From the NCBI GenBank assembly GCA_904066235.2, contig CAJFCV020000001.1:14689291-14753290 (forward strand): 64,000 nt of DNA, written 5' to 3'. This DNA comes from Bursaphelenchus xylophilus (lineage: Eukaryota; Nematoda; Chromadorea; Rhabditida; Aphelenchoididae). Shown piece after piece: positions 38,970-49,979 of this stretch; within the stretch, counting starts at the first letter, position 1, and every line of letters starts with the position of its first letter. Below the pieces are notes generated by a model. It was given only the letters and a program-made list of their open reading frames with translations. It was not told the DNA's origin and ran no database searches. Both the position numbers and the translations under genes were made by a program.

Positions 38970-40001
38970 CGACCGCTCCAACAAGGTGAACTTTGACGAC
39001 TGTGTAAACAACGTCTACGGAATGCAATTATTATTGCGTAATTGAATTCAACTTGGGTAGTATGGTGTTTATTAATTAGAATTATATAGTGTCAATCCTT
39101 CAAAAAATAATTGGCGCTTTGGGAAATGGAGCAGGCATGACTTAAATGTATGTTACAAAAGATTCGTACACGGAGGACGAACAAAGTACCCGGTAATTTT
39201 GTTGAAATTCCGCATTGCTAGGCAAGATTTTTGGAATATTAGCGTTTTCATAAAGTGCAGGGACATTTGGTATCTTTTGCACAGTACATTTTGAACTTTT
39301 TCCCACGCTTGTCGCGAACGCGCAGGCATTTCGAACTTTTTCCCACGCTTGCCGCCTACGCACAGTGCACTTTTGAACCCTTTCTAGACATGGCTCCCGG
39401 GCCGGGCCGAAATTTCGGCCCGTCGGCCGAATTTCATGTCGGCCCGGCCCGGATTCTGAGTCTCGAAGCGAAATTTTTATTTGCCAATAAAATAGACGCC
39501 ATGCCAAGGGCTTCTTCGGAATACTGTTGCCACGATTTAGTAGATGAGAAAAGGACTTTATTAGACAAGGATTTGACTGCAAAATTATTGGTTGGCCGTC
39601 GTCTTGACTGAATGCATCAAGGCGGCAATGCAATTTTCATTGTTTGGTAATGTTTATGGTAATTTCTTTTCCAAAATAAAGTTTTTCCCACGCTTGTCGC
39701 CAACGCACAGTGCATTTTCCTCTTTCCGCACAGTGCAAACGGCTTCTCTGGAGGTTTGCACTGTGCGAAATAACGGCTTCTTTGGAAGTTTGCACTGTGC
39801 GAAAAGAGAAAAATGCGCTGTGCGTTGGCGACAAGCATGGGAAAAGGTTCAAAATGCAGTGCAAATACGAAAAATATCGATGCACTTTATGAAATAGAAA
39901 AAACAAGATTTTTGAATATTCTATGCAAATTTGTGTGATTTCAAATACGCATTTTCCTAATTATGCTAATTAATTAATTACTTAAAATTATGCAAATTTA
40001 T
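38970..40001. other. Intergenic DNA with a sparse dyad cluster and a GC-rich palindrome
   Basis: Between the two chemoreceptor genes. GGGCCGGGCCGAAATTTCGG and its mirror lie at 39399-39455. Dyads occur at about 39360, 39708, 39728 and 39765-39800, accompanied by TTTTCCCACGCTTGTCGC. No gene. Confidence 0.6.
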
Positions 40002-43000
40002 TCAAAAAGACCTCGTCGATCTGAGTGGATCCAGTGGCATCGGAAATGCAGTAATTGTAGCTTTGCTGAGCACCGAAGTTGTTGTTGTTTTGCGTTGGAA
40101 TCGGCTGATTCTCAGGGCTCGCAGCAAGGTGTTTCGATAGTTTTTGACCATAAATAAAGTCGTTAGCGGGTTGATTAATGGGACCACAGAGAGCGAATTA
40201 AAAAAGATCCGTAAAGATAGGGTCTTTTCCTTGTTATGAAAGAGATTGTGGGCGGCGTAGAAGGTTGGTAAGGCGACGAAAATTAATGGTACTACTGACT
40301 GAAAAATGGCGAAAATTGGGGCTTTAAGGTGATTTCGAAAGAGGACAATAATTTTTAGAGCCTTTTTGAAGGTTTGCTATAACAGTTTTCGCATTTTTAA
40401 GTGATTTCCGACGATTGAAACAGAATGCCAAAAATGGCGGGAAATAAAAAATTTGAATTTTATATCGAAAATCATATTGAAACTGAAGGAATATGGTGTT
40501 GTAAGTAATTTGAATTTAAAATTTTATCCAAAAACAAATTTTATCCTACTTTTTTGTCAAGATATTACTTTACATACGAAGTATAACATAAAATCTCACC
40601 TGAGCAGTCAATGTCATCGTGATCTGCCGCTGCATCCGACTCGCACTCGCCGAAACCTTCTGCACATCTTCGTTCAGCTTTTTGAAGATTTTGAACAGGA
40701 AATAGCAAAGGAAAAATGGAAAAATGAACGTGAAGAAGAGTGAAAACAACGCCGAAAACGCAAATCCCTTGATAGGCTGAAAAATATCGCTCTATGATTT
40801 TCAGCACTCGAGAACTTTAATACTCACCTCAATCGATGCGAATCGAGGGTCAAAGAAGGGAATCCGACGAAGACAGGTTTTCGTGGCGGGACCCAAAAAT
40901 TCAGTCATTAGGCCAAAACTTTTGGCCGCCATTGTCGGTAAACTGATGGCCAGCACTGTGGTTGGCCATAGATAAAGGAGAATTAGTAGTAAGAACTGTG
41001 TTTTGGTGAGATTTGTCTTCCTAAAATACGAATGGAATGTTTTGAAATTTGAAAAAGTGGCGTAAAAAATTTCGTTTCGCTTGGAATTAAATATAGATTG
41101 GGAATAAAAGAGACTATGATTTTCAAAATTTTAGTCAAAATTTTGGACTTTGTTTTAGTAGACTAACAACAATATGAGCCTTAAAAATTCAAAAAATCTC
41201 ATTTGAGCAATCTTCACAAAACTCGAGATAATCATAAATTATGCTTCTATAACACATCCTTAAAAATTTTGGACCGCGTTATGCAGAACTGACTGAGATA
41301 TGGCTTTTTAAACTTCAAAAAATCTCAATTTTCGATATTTTCAAATACAAATCGCTTACGTACCGAACAATATGGAAGTATCGATAAGTAAACGGTACAA
41401 AGCAATAGCTCAGTGTATTTAATTGAAAGAAGAATTCGATTACGATCAAATACGCCAAGTTGCCCTCAGGCAAAACGCCAAATGAGTCGATAATCTGGGG
41501 TAAAACACCGTCAAAATTGGTTATCGCGACGTCACTTTCCATTGAAGGGCGCTGAAAGTTTTTTGTAATGCTTTTTTTTTGAAAAGTACAAGTGTTTAGT
41601 GAGAATGGCATGTAATCTTTGGTTGTAACTCTTTTGTTTAAGGAGTTATGCGAATGTAACAATTGTACTTTCTACTTATGACCACTTCGTACTTCTAGAG
41701 GCTAATTTTTATCCTCTTCCAAAATACAAATTGAAAAGTGCACGGTAAAAATGCAAAACCACAAAATTCCAGAAAATCCGTCATGATGACATCTTTTCAG
41801 CAACAACTTTTCGCTAATTTTATTTTGTCACTTGCTGTAGTAGGTCATGGTAAACTTGTAATAAAAATTTGGACTCCCAAAACTCCGGTAAAAAAGCAAA
41901 CCCACAAAATTCCAGAAAGTCGGTCATGATGACATCATTTCAACAGCAACTTTTTGCAAATTTTATTTTTTCGCTTGTTGTAGTAGGTCATGGTGAATTT
42001 GTAATAAAAGTTTGGACTCGGAAAACTGCTTCATTCCTTCACTTTTAGAGTTGGGGTGATAGATTTTCTGGATATTCTCGAAAGTTTGAAATTTCAGTAA
42101 TTTTTTGGCCTAAAATGGTTGCTACTGATAAGGAAAGGTGTGCTAATAGGTTATAAAATTAATTCCAGGCAGAGTATCAGGAAAAAGCCTTTTATATTTT
42201 TTTGGACATTAAAAATTGTCATGGATAATATACAATTTAGTAAACTGTTTTGAAACCTTAGCTTCAAAAATACTCGAACGATAAGTTTTCGAGTTCAAAA
42301 TGCTCTTTCTGTCGTTTTGTTTGTATTTTTGAGACCTCTATCAGTCTGGCCGAAAAAGAACCGGCCCCCCTCGCGCCTCGAAATCGCAACCTCGAAATTG
42401 AATGTTTTTGCGATGCATCGCAAAAGTGCGCGCGACATCGAAAGATCGCTGAATTTGTGGGAATTTTGTTGATTGCACAGTGCGAAACAGCAGAAAAAGG
42501 GCATTTGCACTGTGCAAAACCCACTTTTATCGCTGGCGATGCGTTGTTTTTGCTCTTTCTTTCGGCGACGCCCTCCAAATTTCTCCGCGATGCAAATTGG
42601 GGTTTGGAGTGAGTGCGACGGAAGGGTTCGGGGAGGCCGGTTCTTTTTCGGCCAGACTGATAGAAGCTGCAGTAAATGCTAAAACAGAATGCCAAAAATG
42701 GCGGGAAATTTGAAAATTCGAATTTCCTTTTGATCTAAAATCGAATATTTTACTCTAATAAGATCGAGGGTGACAAAATTTATTGTCTAAAAATTATTTT
42801 TATAAGGAAAATCAATTTTTTTTTTGTTTTTTGTATCTCGCACAGTGCATTCAAATTTTTAGGCTTTTTTTGCCTCTGCACAGTGCAGACTATAAAAATT
42901 TTTAAAAAATAAAGAAAATTCGAAATTTGAGGTCTTGAATGATCGACAGAACTTACAACTACGATGAGTAAATGACTCAAGGCCGCCAATCCATCCAAAA

Positions 43001-43154
43001 CACATGAGCCGTACAAGACTTTCCGATAGCCATGCATCATCAACGGGGTCTGATTCCGGACCAATAATCCCAACACAAGATTGGCCAATATGGCCAACAC
43101 ACCAACAACCTCAGAGAAACCTCGATTCAGATAGTTTACACAATTTTCAGCCAT
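40002..43154 (-). pseudogene. Seven-transmembrane chemoreceptor, Str superfamily (Srd-like), with one frame break; exons 42957-43154, 41364-41551, 40828-41020, 40600-40776, about 40002-40298
   Basis: The first four exons join cleanly. Exon 1 has helix 1 (EVVGVLAILANLVLGLLV), then TPLMMHGYRKVLYGSCVLDG, the T-P-x-x-x-x-x-Y-R/K helix 2 start of Str-superfamily receptors. Exon 3 starts TKTQFLLLILLYLWPT and exon 4 ends SRMQRQITMTLTAQ, the Q-x-x-x-T-x-x-x-x-A-Q motif before helix 6. Exon 5 begins SVVPLIFVALPTFY in the expected frame, but the family's last block (VPLINPLTTLFMVKNYRN) lies in the next frame. The switch falls at a run of six A (40200-40205, plus strand), where one extra base would explain it. 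The cause may be a real mutation, a polymorphism or a sequence error; a recent pseudogene or intact gene are both possible. Intron 1 (41552-42956) carries a palindrome and a few dyads. Confidence 0.7.
42337..42663. mobile_element. Foldback MITE with CTATCAGTCTGGCCGAAAAAG ends
   Basis: CTATCAGTCTGGCCGAAAAA at the left is mirrored by TTTTTCGGCCAGACTGATAG at the right; two GCACNGTGC dyads sit in its middle (42476 and 42508). Another pair of dyads lies outside at 42840 and 42878. It is in intron 1 of the Srd-like gene. The ends resemble those of the 35166-35341 family. Confidence 0.82.
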
Positions 43155-44317
43155 TTATAAAGATTTTCTGACCAATATATTGAACTACACATATGAAATT
43201 TGGTTATATTATGGGAGAAAATACATCGCACATGGCGATAAGGAAGCGAAAATTTAAAATTGAGCTCTCTTCCACGTATCCCACACAATTTGAAGCGACT
43301 TATAAACAGGTTTCAGTACGATTTTAGGATTATATTGTAGTAGATGAGCAATATGAAAACTGGATTTTAACGTTATGCCAAGTAGAAATTAACAGAGTAA
43401 ACAGCTCGAAAATTATTTATAAGTTATTTTTAATCGTTTTCCAACGTTGGCTTAAACACAATAGAGTAAATATACAATTTAGACGTGAAAAACAGTAATT
43501 TACTTGTTTTAATTACTAGTTGTAAAATTAACTAGTATAACCAGAAAAGTTATTTTATTCCGATAATTGGGTCCTAGATGCTACAATTCTTTCAAATTTC
43601 TTTTGTTCTTTTGCTTTTTTACAGTAGCCCACTACAAAATAAGCCTTACATTAGTGCGAGATTAACAAGATTGCTTCAATTGGAGCTCAAAAACCAGATA
43701 GCTAGGAAATGTTGGTGTCCAATGAACTAAGAGAACTCTACCTACATTTAAAGTACAAGAACATTGGAGAGGAAGAGTTTTATGATCATTAGGACCTTAT
43801 TTTATGCAAAAATTGATGATTTTTAACCAAGAATTTGATTTTTGAACGGTTTTCTTGGGTGTTTTGTGTTGATATAAGAGTGAAGACAGAAGATTTCGGA
43901 GGAAAATTTTGAAAATTTTTCGCCTTTATAACAACTTGATTTGGAGTCCATAATCATCAGCTTTGTCCAAAAACATGATATCATTCCGTGATTTAAAATT
44001 TTATCCCAAAAAACACGGATCAGAGACACTTCTCTCGTGATTAATAAACATTTTATTGTTAGAAAAAATAACTAATAAAAGAAAATTTTTTTTTATTTCC
44101 TCTCATTTTTCCACGGGTCATCTGGATGGCCAATGAAGATTGAAAGTTTACGATCGTAAATATTTTGCATTCTCAGCCGGGATATTCAACACTCTTTGCA
44201 AACGAGAAACCATGGAGAATGAGGAGGGACGGTCGGATAACCTTTTGGCAAGGGTATCTTTATGTAGAAATTGAAACTTTTTGGAAAACTTTGGTCATAT
44301 ATTAACCCACAGTGGAG
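43155..44317. other. AT-rich non-coding DNA
   Basis: No gene. GATATAAGAGTGAAGACAGAAG at 43872-43893 is a near copy of the sequence at 49708 and resembles the outer end of the palindrome at 11323. Confidence 0.4.
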
Positions 44318-44550
44318 GACCTGATCCAGAGGCAAAAAACCAACCATTTTGCATCCGAGAGGCATAAAAAACGCAGCAGAATACCGCCCTCTCCAAGTGA
44401 AAAAACTCCGATTTCGAAAAGCACGATCTTTATGTGAGGGAAATGCTTTTCAAAACAGAGTTTTTTTAGTTGGAGAGGCAGGCATTTTACTGCATTTTTT
44501 GATGATTCCCGGATGCAAAATGGTACGTTTTTGCTACTGGATCAGGTCCG
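44318..44550. repeat. Inverted repeat with GGACCTGATCCAG ends
   Basis: GGACCTGATCCAG near 44318 pairs with CTGGATCAGGTCC near 44538, and internal blocks (TTTTGCATCC, CCTCTCCAA) pair as well. No coding. A related stretch (AAAACTCCGATTTC, TTTTGCTAC) occurs near 38720-38760. Confidence 0.72.
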
Positions 44551-44697
44551 GCGCTGTAACGGGCCTCGCCGGACCGAGCGGATTGCCCAACCGTCTAGAG
44601 AAAAATTTGAAACGGACCGGCCCAACCCGCGCGCCATGTCTGCTTTCTCCTCAATCTCTATGGTCTCTGGCCCTAAGAGACCGGTGAATACCCCGCA

Positions 44698-45895
44698 CTG
44701 CAGGATGAGCCAAGTCTTTCTCCTTGGATGGTCAACTCTTCCTCTCAAAATTCTTTTTTGTCAAGAATAATATAAATTTCTTTATGTTTTAATCTACATA
44801 CATCGACAGGACAATAACTCTAAAAGTAAGTTAAATTAACCCTCTTTCTAAATATGCAATGATTTTTTGCATTACATAAGTTTATCCTTGCACATTTAGC
44901 CATTGTTGCAGGTATACAAATTTAGCTGAATGCTGTTCGTTCTTGCGATTCCATGAACGAAATTTGAAAGTCTTCCCCACAAAAGAACCGGCGTCGAGCC
45001 TTCTACATGCCAGATTTGTGTCAGCATGAAAGGACTTACAGTTTTTTTGTTGATTCGATTTTAGATATTACACTAGGTACTTTTGTCAAATTGCAGGCAA
45101 AATCTAACGTTTTTGAAGTTTAAACCCGGGAATCTACAAAGGTGAGCCATTACTAAACCGTCCCCAACATAAATATTCTTTCAAACCCGGGTTTGAGACG
45201 TTTTAGGGTCTAAGTGATCAAGTACAACGTGGATCTAAAAAAGTCTCAAATACCTCTCATACTGTTCTAAACATGTTTTAGATCGACTAGGGACCATTGA
45301 AATATGGTTTGCGAAGTATTAAAACGCATCTATGGCCGCGGATACATCAAAGTTGTTCCATACCTAAAATCTGAAGAAAAATCAAAAACGACAATAAAAG
45401 GGGGGACATCCCTGTTACAACGTTAAGAATGTTAAAAGAAAGTTTTATTGTCCATTTAGACCATATATGACGTAAAATGTGACCTAATCTCGCCTTAAAC
45501 TTACGAAAGTACCTAGTGTAATATCTAAAATCGAATCAACAAAAAAACTGTAAGTCCTTTCATGCTGACACAAATCTGGCACGTAGAAGGCTCGACGCCG
45601 GTTCTTTTGTGGGGAAGACTTTCAAATTTCGTTCATGGAATCGCAAGAACGAACAGCATTCAGCTAAATTTGTATACCTGCAACAATGGCTAAATGTGCA
45701 AGGATAAACTTATGTAATGCAAAAAATCATTGCATATTTAGAAAGAGGGTTAATTTAACTTACTTTTAGAGTTATTGTCCTGTCGATGTATGTAGATTAA
45801 AACATAAAGAAATTTATATTATTCTTGACAAAAAAGAATTTTGAGAGGAAGAGTTGACCATCCAAGGAGAAAGACTTGGCTCATCCTGCAGTGCC
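44698..45895. repeat. Palindromic element, second copy of the 13171-14086 family with longer arms
   Basis: CTGCAGGATGAGCCAAGTCT at the left end is mirrored at the right end. The arms include TCTTTTTTGTCAAGAATAAT and all the blocks of the 13.2-14.1 kb element. It lies immediately beyond the 3' end of the short aldo-keto reductase gene. Length is about 1.2 kb; no coding. Confidence 0.9.
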
Positions 45896-45967
45896 CCGGC
45901 CCAAACTACAAAGCGCTGATTAAGACCTATGATGTAATATTTTAAAATTCGTTCAATCCTGATGCAA

Positions 45968-47495
45968 TCATCCTCGCTCGCCATGATAAAACACTCTCAT
46001 CATTCCCGACGTTCTATGACGGGCAAACATAGTTAAGGGGATTTTTTGGTCTTGGCAAAGCTCGATTGCCGTGTATATTTCGTCGTTGTAGAAGAAATCC
46101 TGTTCGACTTGAAGAATGTGCATTGGGACCTCGCAGATCGACAGAATACTCTCAACTAGATATTCACAGAAATTCGAGCCCCCAATGGACCTGGCCAAAC
46201 CTTTTTTGTAGACCTCTTCCATGGCCTTCCAGGTGTTGTCGAGGCGGGTTGTGTCTTTATACTCTTGCTGGAATCGGGAAGATAAATAATTTAGAAGAAA
46301 AATACAGTGCATCTCTATACAGCAAACTTCTAAACAACAAACGCTCGCCAAATGTCAAGCCTTGGAAATTTTAGCTCGCACTTTGCACGCACAGCCGAGA
46401 TATTCCAAGACCTTTGTGGCCTAGAGAATGCGCAAAAGGCGGTCAGAGGAGGGAAAAAACATATTGCCCATCTCTTTTTCACACGAGATATTCAACGATC
46501 CGGTGCACATAGAGTAACATCATCCACTTACCAGAAGCTCTGGCGGCTGATGAATCAGATACAAGTCAACGTAGTCCGTTCGCAACGCCTTCAACTTCTC
46601 TCTTAACGTTTTCTCGACGTCTTCGGGAGGTTTGAATTCGCTCCACACCTAAAATATGGGAAATATACAGCTACCAAACGGCGAGGTTTCGAAAATATTC
46701 GTCTGTCCGGGAAATAATGTGGATTCGCCTTTCAATTGCTCAACATCACTTTCTAGCCGCCGCTGTAAACTTGGTGCGCTATTGCGACGAGGCAAGGCAT
46801 TTCTTGCGACAAATCCACATTATTTTTTCCGACAAACTGATAATACAATTTTCTTGTCCAAGCTCACTCTCGTAGTGATAAACACATCTTTCCGGCTCAA
46901 CTTTCCAGTTTCAAAATACGCTTCCAAGGCTTTCCCGACATCTTCTTCATTTTTGGAAATGGACGCTGTATCAATTAGTCTGTGGTCGGCGTCCAACGCA
47001 GCATGAATCGCTTTCATGCATTCTTCGGAACTCGACTAAAAATGATGTATTGATAATAATTTTGTCTTTTTTTCTCGGTGAGCTTGATATTTTTTTTTGG
47101 GATTTTTGACCATCTTAATCAAGCATTGAGTCCATTTCCGGGGTTTTTTTGGGCAAACACCTTGACCTAGGTCATGACCTAGGTCGCGAGCTTGATAAGT
47201 TCAGAAAAAACGAACACGATTCCCGAAATCAGCACCCCCGAAAACCCATAAGCCAAGTTTTTCCCGACAAAAATCAAAAAATTTTCACCACGGGGTCGCT
47301 TTACCCCATTTTGGGTCGCAATCCGCGCGGTGTCGCAGTCCACGGAATTCGTCGCCAACGCACGGCGCACTTCCTGCTTTCGCACAATGTTTTTGATATG
47401 GCTCATAAAAAATGTTGCCTAAGAGCGATTACCTGTAAGGTGCCAAGTCCTAAAACCGGCATTTCCACTCCATTTCCCAGTGTCAGAGCCTTCAT
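45968..47495 (-). CDS. Short aldo-keto reductase-like protein with altered active site; exons 47433-47495, 46868-47035, 46532-46648, 45968-46267
   Basis: Four exons join in phase 0 to 215 residues, against about 310-330 for the family. The start MKALTLGNGVEMPVLGLGT is the family's first strands. Exon 2 has RLIDTASISKNEEDVGKALE, exon 3 ends TDYVDLYLIHQPPELL, exon 4 has WKAMEEVYKKGLARSIGGSN and ILQVEQDFFYNDE. Of the catalytic tetrad Asp-Tyr-Lys-His, Asp43 and His110 are kept, but the Tyr position is Ser48 and the Lys position Arg77, so normal reduction of carbonyls with NADPH is unlikely. The C-terminal third with the cofactor-binding I-P-K-S region is absent; the frame ends RHRTSGMMRVFYHGERG and stops, about 70 bases from a palindromic element. 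It may be a non-catalytic relative or a pseudogene truncated by the insertion. Frames and splice sites are otherwise clean. Confidence 0.75.
46697..46846. mobile_element. MITE of the TCAGTCTGTCGGG family in the second intron of the reductase gene
   Basis: Ends TCTGTCCGGGAAATAATGTGG and CCACATTATTTTTTCCGACA pair imperfectly; about 150 bases, non-coding. Confidence 0.75.
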
Positions 47496-48842
47496 TGTCA
47501 CTTCAAGGTGATGTCACTTTAAGGTGAAAAAGGAAATACTGAAATTACTCCAAATGCGACGCTCAGATTTTGATGAGAGACTTGGTACAAATTTAGAGTA
47601 AACTTTTTTTTCTTTTGCGTAGCACTTGAATTACGGCCGTCAGAGCGGCCGCAAATTTCGGCCGAAAAATGGGCGCCTTTTTCAAAAAAATCCCCTCAGG
47701 GCAAGCAAAGGTCTTTGAAGACTCAACTTGCTGAATGTTATAGTCGACAAACCGAACTAATACCATCGTGCCAAGTTTCAGGTCGTTGGTTCCGTATTCG
47801 CTGCGCACTGGGTCATCAAAAAAGAAGTCTTTAATTTTGGCCGAATTTCGGCCCTCAGGGCATCAGATGGAATTTTTTTGAATTTTTATTTGTACTGCAG
47901 GATGCAGTAGGTAGGACCGGAGGCCGTTGGCAAAGCTTTGGCGAGCGTTTAGTTTGTTTTCCCGTTGAACAGGTCCGAATCGCGCGCAAAGTAGCGAAAC
48001 CTGGCGCAGGGCTGCCCGAGAGACGTGAGCAGCCGCAGGCTGCGAAGTCTCGAGCCCTAGTCGCTCATCATTGCTTTGCGACGGCTAGCCGCAGATTTGG
48101 TATGCGACTGCGACGAGGTGAGACATTTTGCCATCGAATCCACGTTATTTTCCCGACAAACTAATATCAGTTTGTCGGGAAAATAATGAGCACTCTGTGG
48201 CATCGAATCGCATCGCCGCCGAGAGAAGGGATTGTGTCCCGGCAAAATACAATTTCTTTTGCCGGGACACTATTTTCCCGACAGACTGACATTCAACGTT
48301 CGAATATCCCATCTCTCCCGGCAAACCGTGAGCTAAAATTTTCAGGCATTGAGACATGGCCTTTGCTCAAAATGTGCGCAAAATTTAAATAAAATCCGAG
48401 CGTCGCACTTGGAATACGTACCTTGAGAAAATCGCTGAAAATTATTGCACGAAAAACAAGGAAAGTTGAAGGAAAACAACTTTGTTTAGAAAAGAGTTCC
48501 TTTACTTTTTATTTGCGTCTTTTTCTCTTTTCTCGCACAACAACACAACAATTAATCCTAATTGAAAAGCGCTTCTTGATTGATATGTTTTCGATAGTGA
48601 TGGTTGCGAAGATCGTATCCCTGTTTTTTTGCACTTTACAATTTTAATGTTTGGCTTTAAAGACAAAAAAGCGTCAGAAGTTTTCTCACGAGATCATACA
48701 AGTTTGACCAAGTTTTTACCAATTAAAACATTTATTTTGAAGAATTGCAGATTAAGGCAAAAATTCAGAAGAAATGGATACGATTTTTGAAATCAGCGCC
48801 ATCGAAAACCCACTACACATAAAAAAATACTACTTAACACCA
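47496..48842. other. Intergenic DNA with one long open frame and MITE ends
   Basis: A minus-strand frame from about 47877 to 47593 (SDALRAEIRPKLKTSFFDDP, then GTNDLKLGTMVLVRFVDYNI) is open and coding-like but unrecognised, without clear splice sites. At 48140-48185 two TTTGTCGGGAAAATAA ends of the MITE family meet back to back (TTTTCCCGACAAACTAATAT and ATCAGTTTGTCGGGAAAATA); a matching end lies at about 48270-48290. Confidence 0.4.
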
Positions 48843-49642
48843 GAGATTGCCACGGCTCCGGAGCCGGCTCTTGGCTCCGGCTCTGAGCGGCTCCGGCTCC
48901 GAGCCGGGAGCCAGAGCCGGAAATTTTGGGTGCGGCTCCAGCTCGAGCCCAAAGTCGGAGACAGGCTTCTCAGCGTTCAGACTAGATTTCACGGTCCTTC
49001 TCCCACACGATCAGGTACCGCTCCTATCTCTCAACAGGTCTGGGACTCTTTCCTCAGACCAATCCTAAAAACACAACGAATCCAACAATAAACCAACACA
49101 CCTTTATCCGCCTCTAATCCGAATACAATCACAACCAAATCAACACAATTCAGATCAATATCACCGGCAGATATCTGGCCTGGGCGGTCTTCGACGTTTC
49201 CCAGCCGTTCTCGTACGTGCCAATCCTCATCGACTGTCCTCATTGTCCCCATAATTCCCATTTCCACGGCTTGCGACGGAATGCCAATGCTGTCATTCTG
49301 ATCGCTTCGGGACTCGGCGGCGGTCCAAACGCCTCACGGCTGTACTTCAGAACAGTAAAATTTTCATGATCTTGTTAAACCAAATTGCTTGAAAAATACT
49401 GGGAAGGATGTGTTGCATCCAACTTGGTTGCAAAAACGTTGGGTGTATGATCTCTGGCACTAATAACGTTTATTTTTGAAAAAATATTTCAAAAAATTTT
49501 TTTGCAAGGGAGCCGGGATTCGGAGCCGCAGACCTTTTTAAGTTTTTCATGGGAGCCGGGAGCCGGAGCTGCAAATTTGGCCTCGGCTCCGGCTCTGGGA
49601 GCTAAGAGCCGGAGCCGAAATCTTGACCGTGGCAATCTCTGT
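48843..49642. repeat. Inverted-repeat element with GGCTCCGG-rich arms
   Basis: AGAGATTGCCACGG at the left is mirrored by CCGTGGCAATCTCT at the right. Both arms contain many GGCTCC/GGAGCC hexamers. The middle holds a possible exon (49155-49354). Confidence 0.78.
49155..49354 (+). other. Possible exon inside the GGCTCC element
   Basis: Between AATTCAG and ACA/GTAAAA an open frame reads INITGRYLAWAVFDVSQPF, then YVPILIDCPHCPHNSHF and ASGLGGGPNASRLYF. GC-ending codons and splice-like borders suggest a real exon of an unknown, probably secreted protein, but no partner exons are certain. Confidence 0.35.
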
Positions 49643-49707
49643 TCCCGACTGTCCCGAAAACAGCCGATTTCAAGAGTATGCGACGATCTGCGATCCCACT
49701 TGTCAAG
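49643..49707 (+). other. Fragment resembling a cysteine-rich TIL-type domain
   Basis: The frame VPDCPENSRFQEYATICDPT followed by C resembles the start of trypsin-inhibitor-like domains (C-P-x-N-S then C-x-P-T-C), with one expected Cys replaced by Tyr. It is cut off at the right by the GATATAAGAGTGAAGACAGA repeat, so it is at best a gene fragment. Confidence 0.3.
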
Positions 49708-49979
49708 ATATAAGAGTGAAGACAGAAGATTTCGGAGGAAAATTTAGAAAATTTTTCGAATTCACTTTTTTTCGATTTTGGAGTAAAAATTTTTTTTACT
49801 CCCAAAAATGCCAAAAAAAAGTAAACCCGAAGTTTACTCCAAAATTTGGAAAAAAATTTGATTTTCGGGAGTAAATCGGGAGTTTACTCGCCGGGGCCGA
49901 GAAATCGAATGGCGGCGAGTAAACCTGGATTTTACTCCCTTCGTCCATTTTTGGCTCCGCCCCCTTTTGAAATTGGCCA

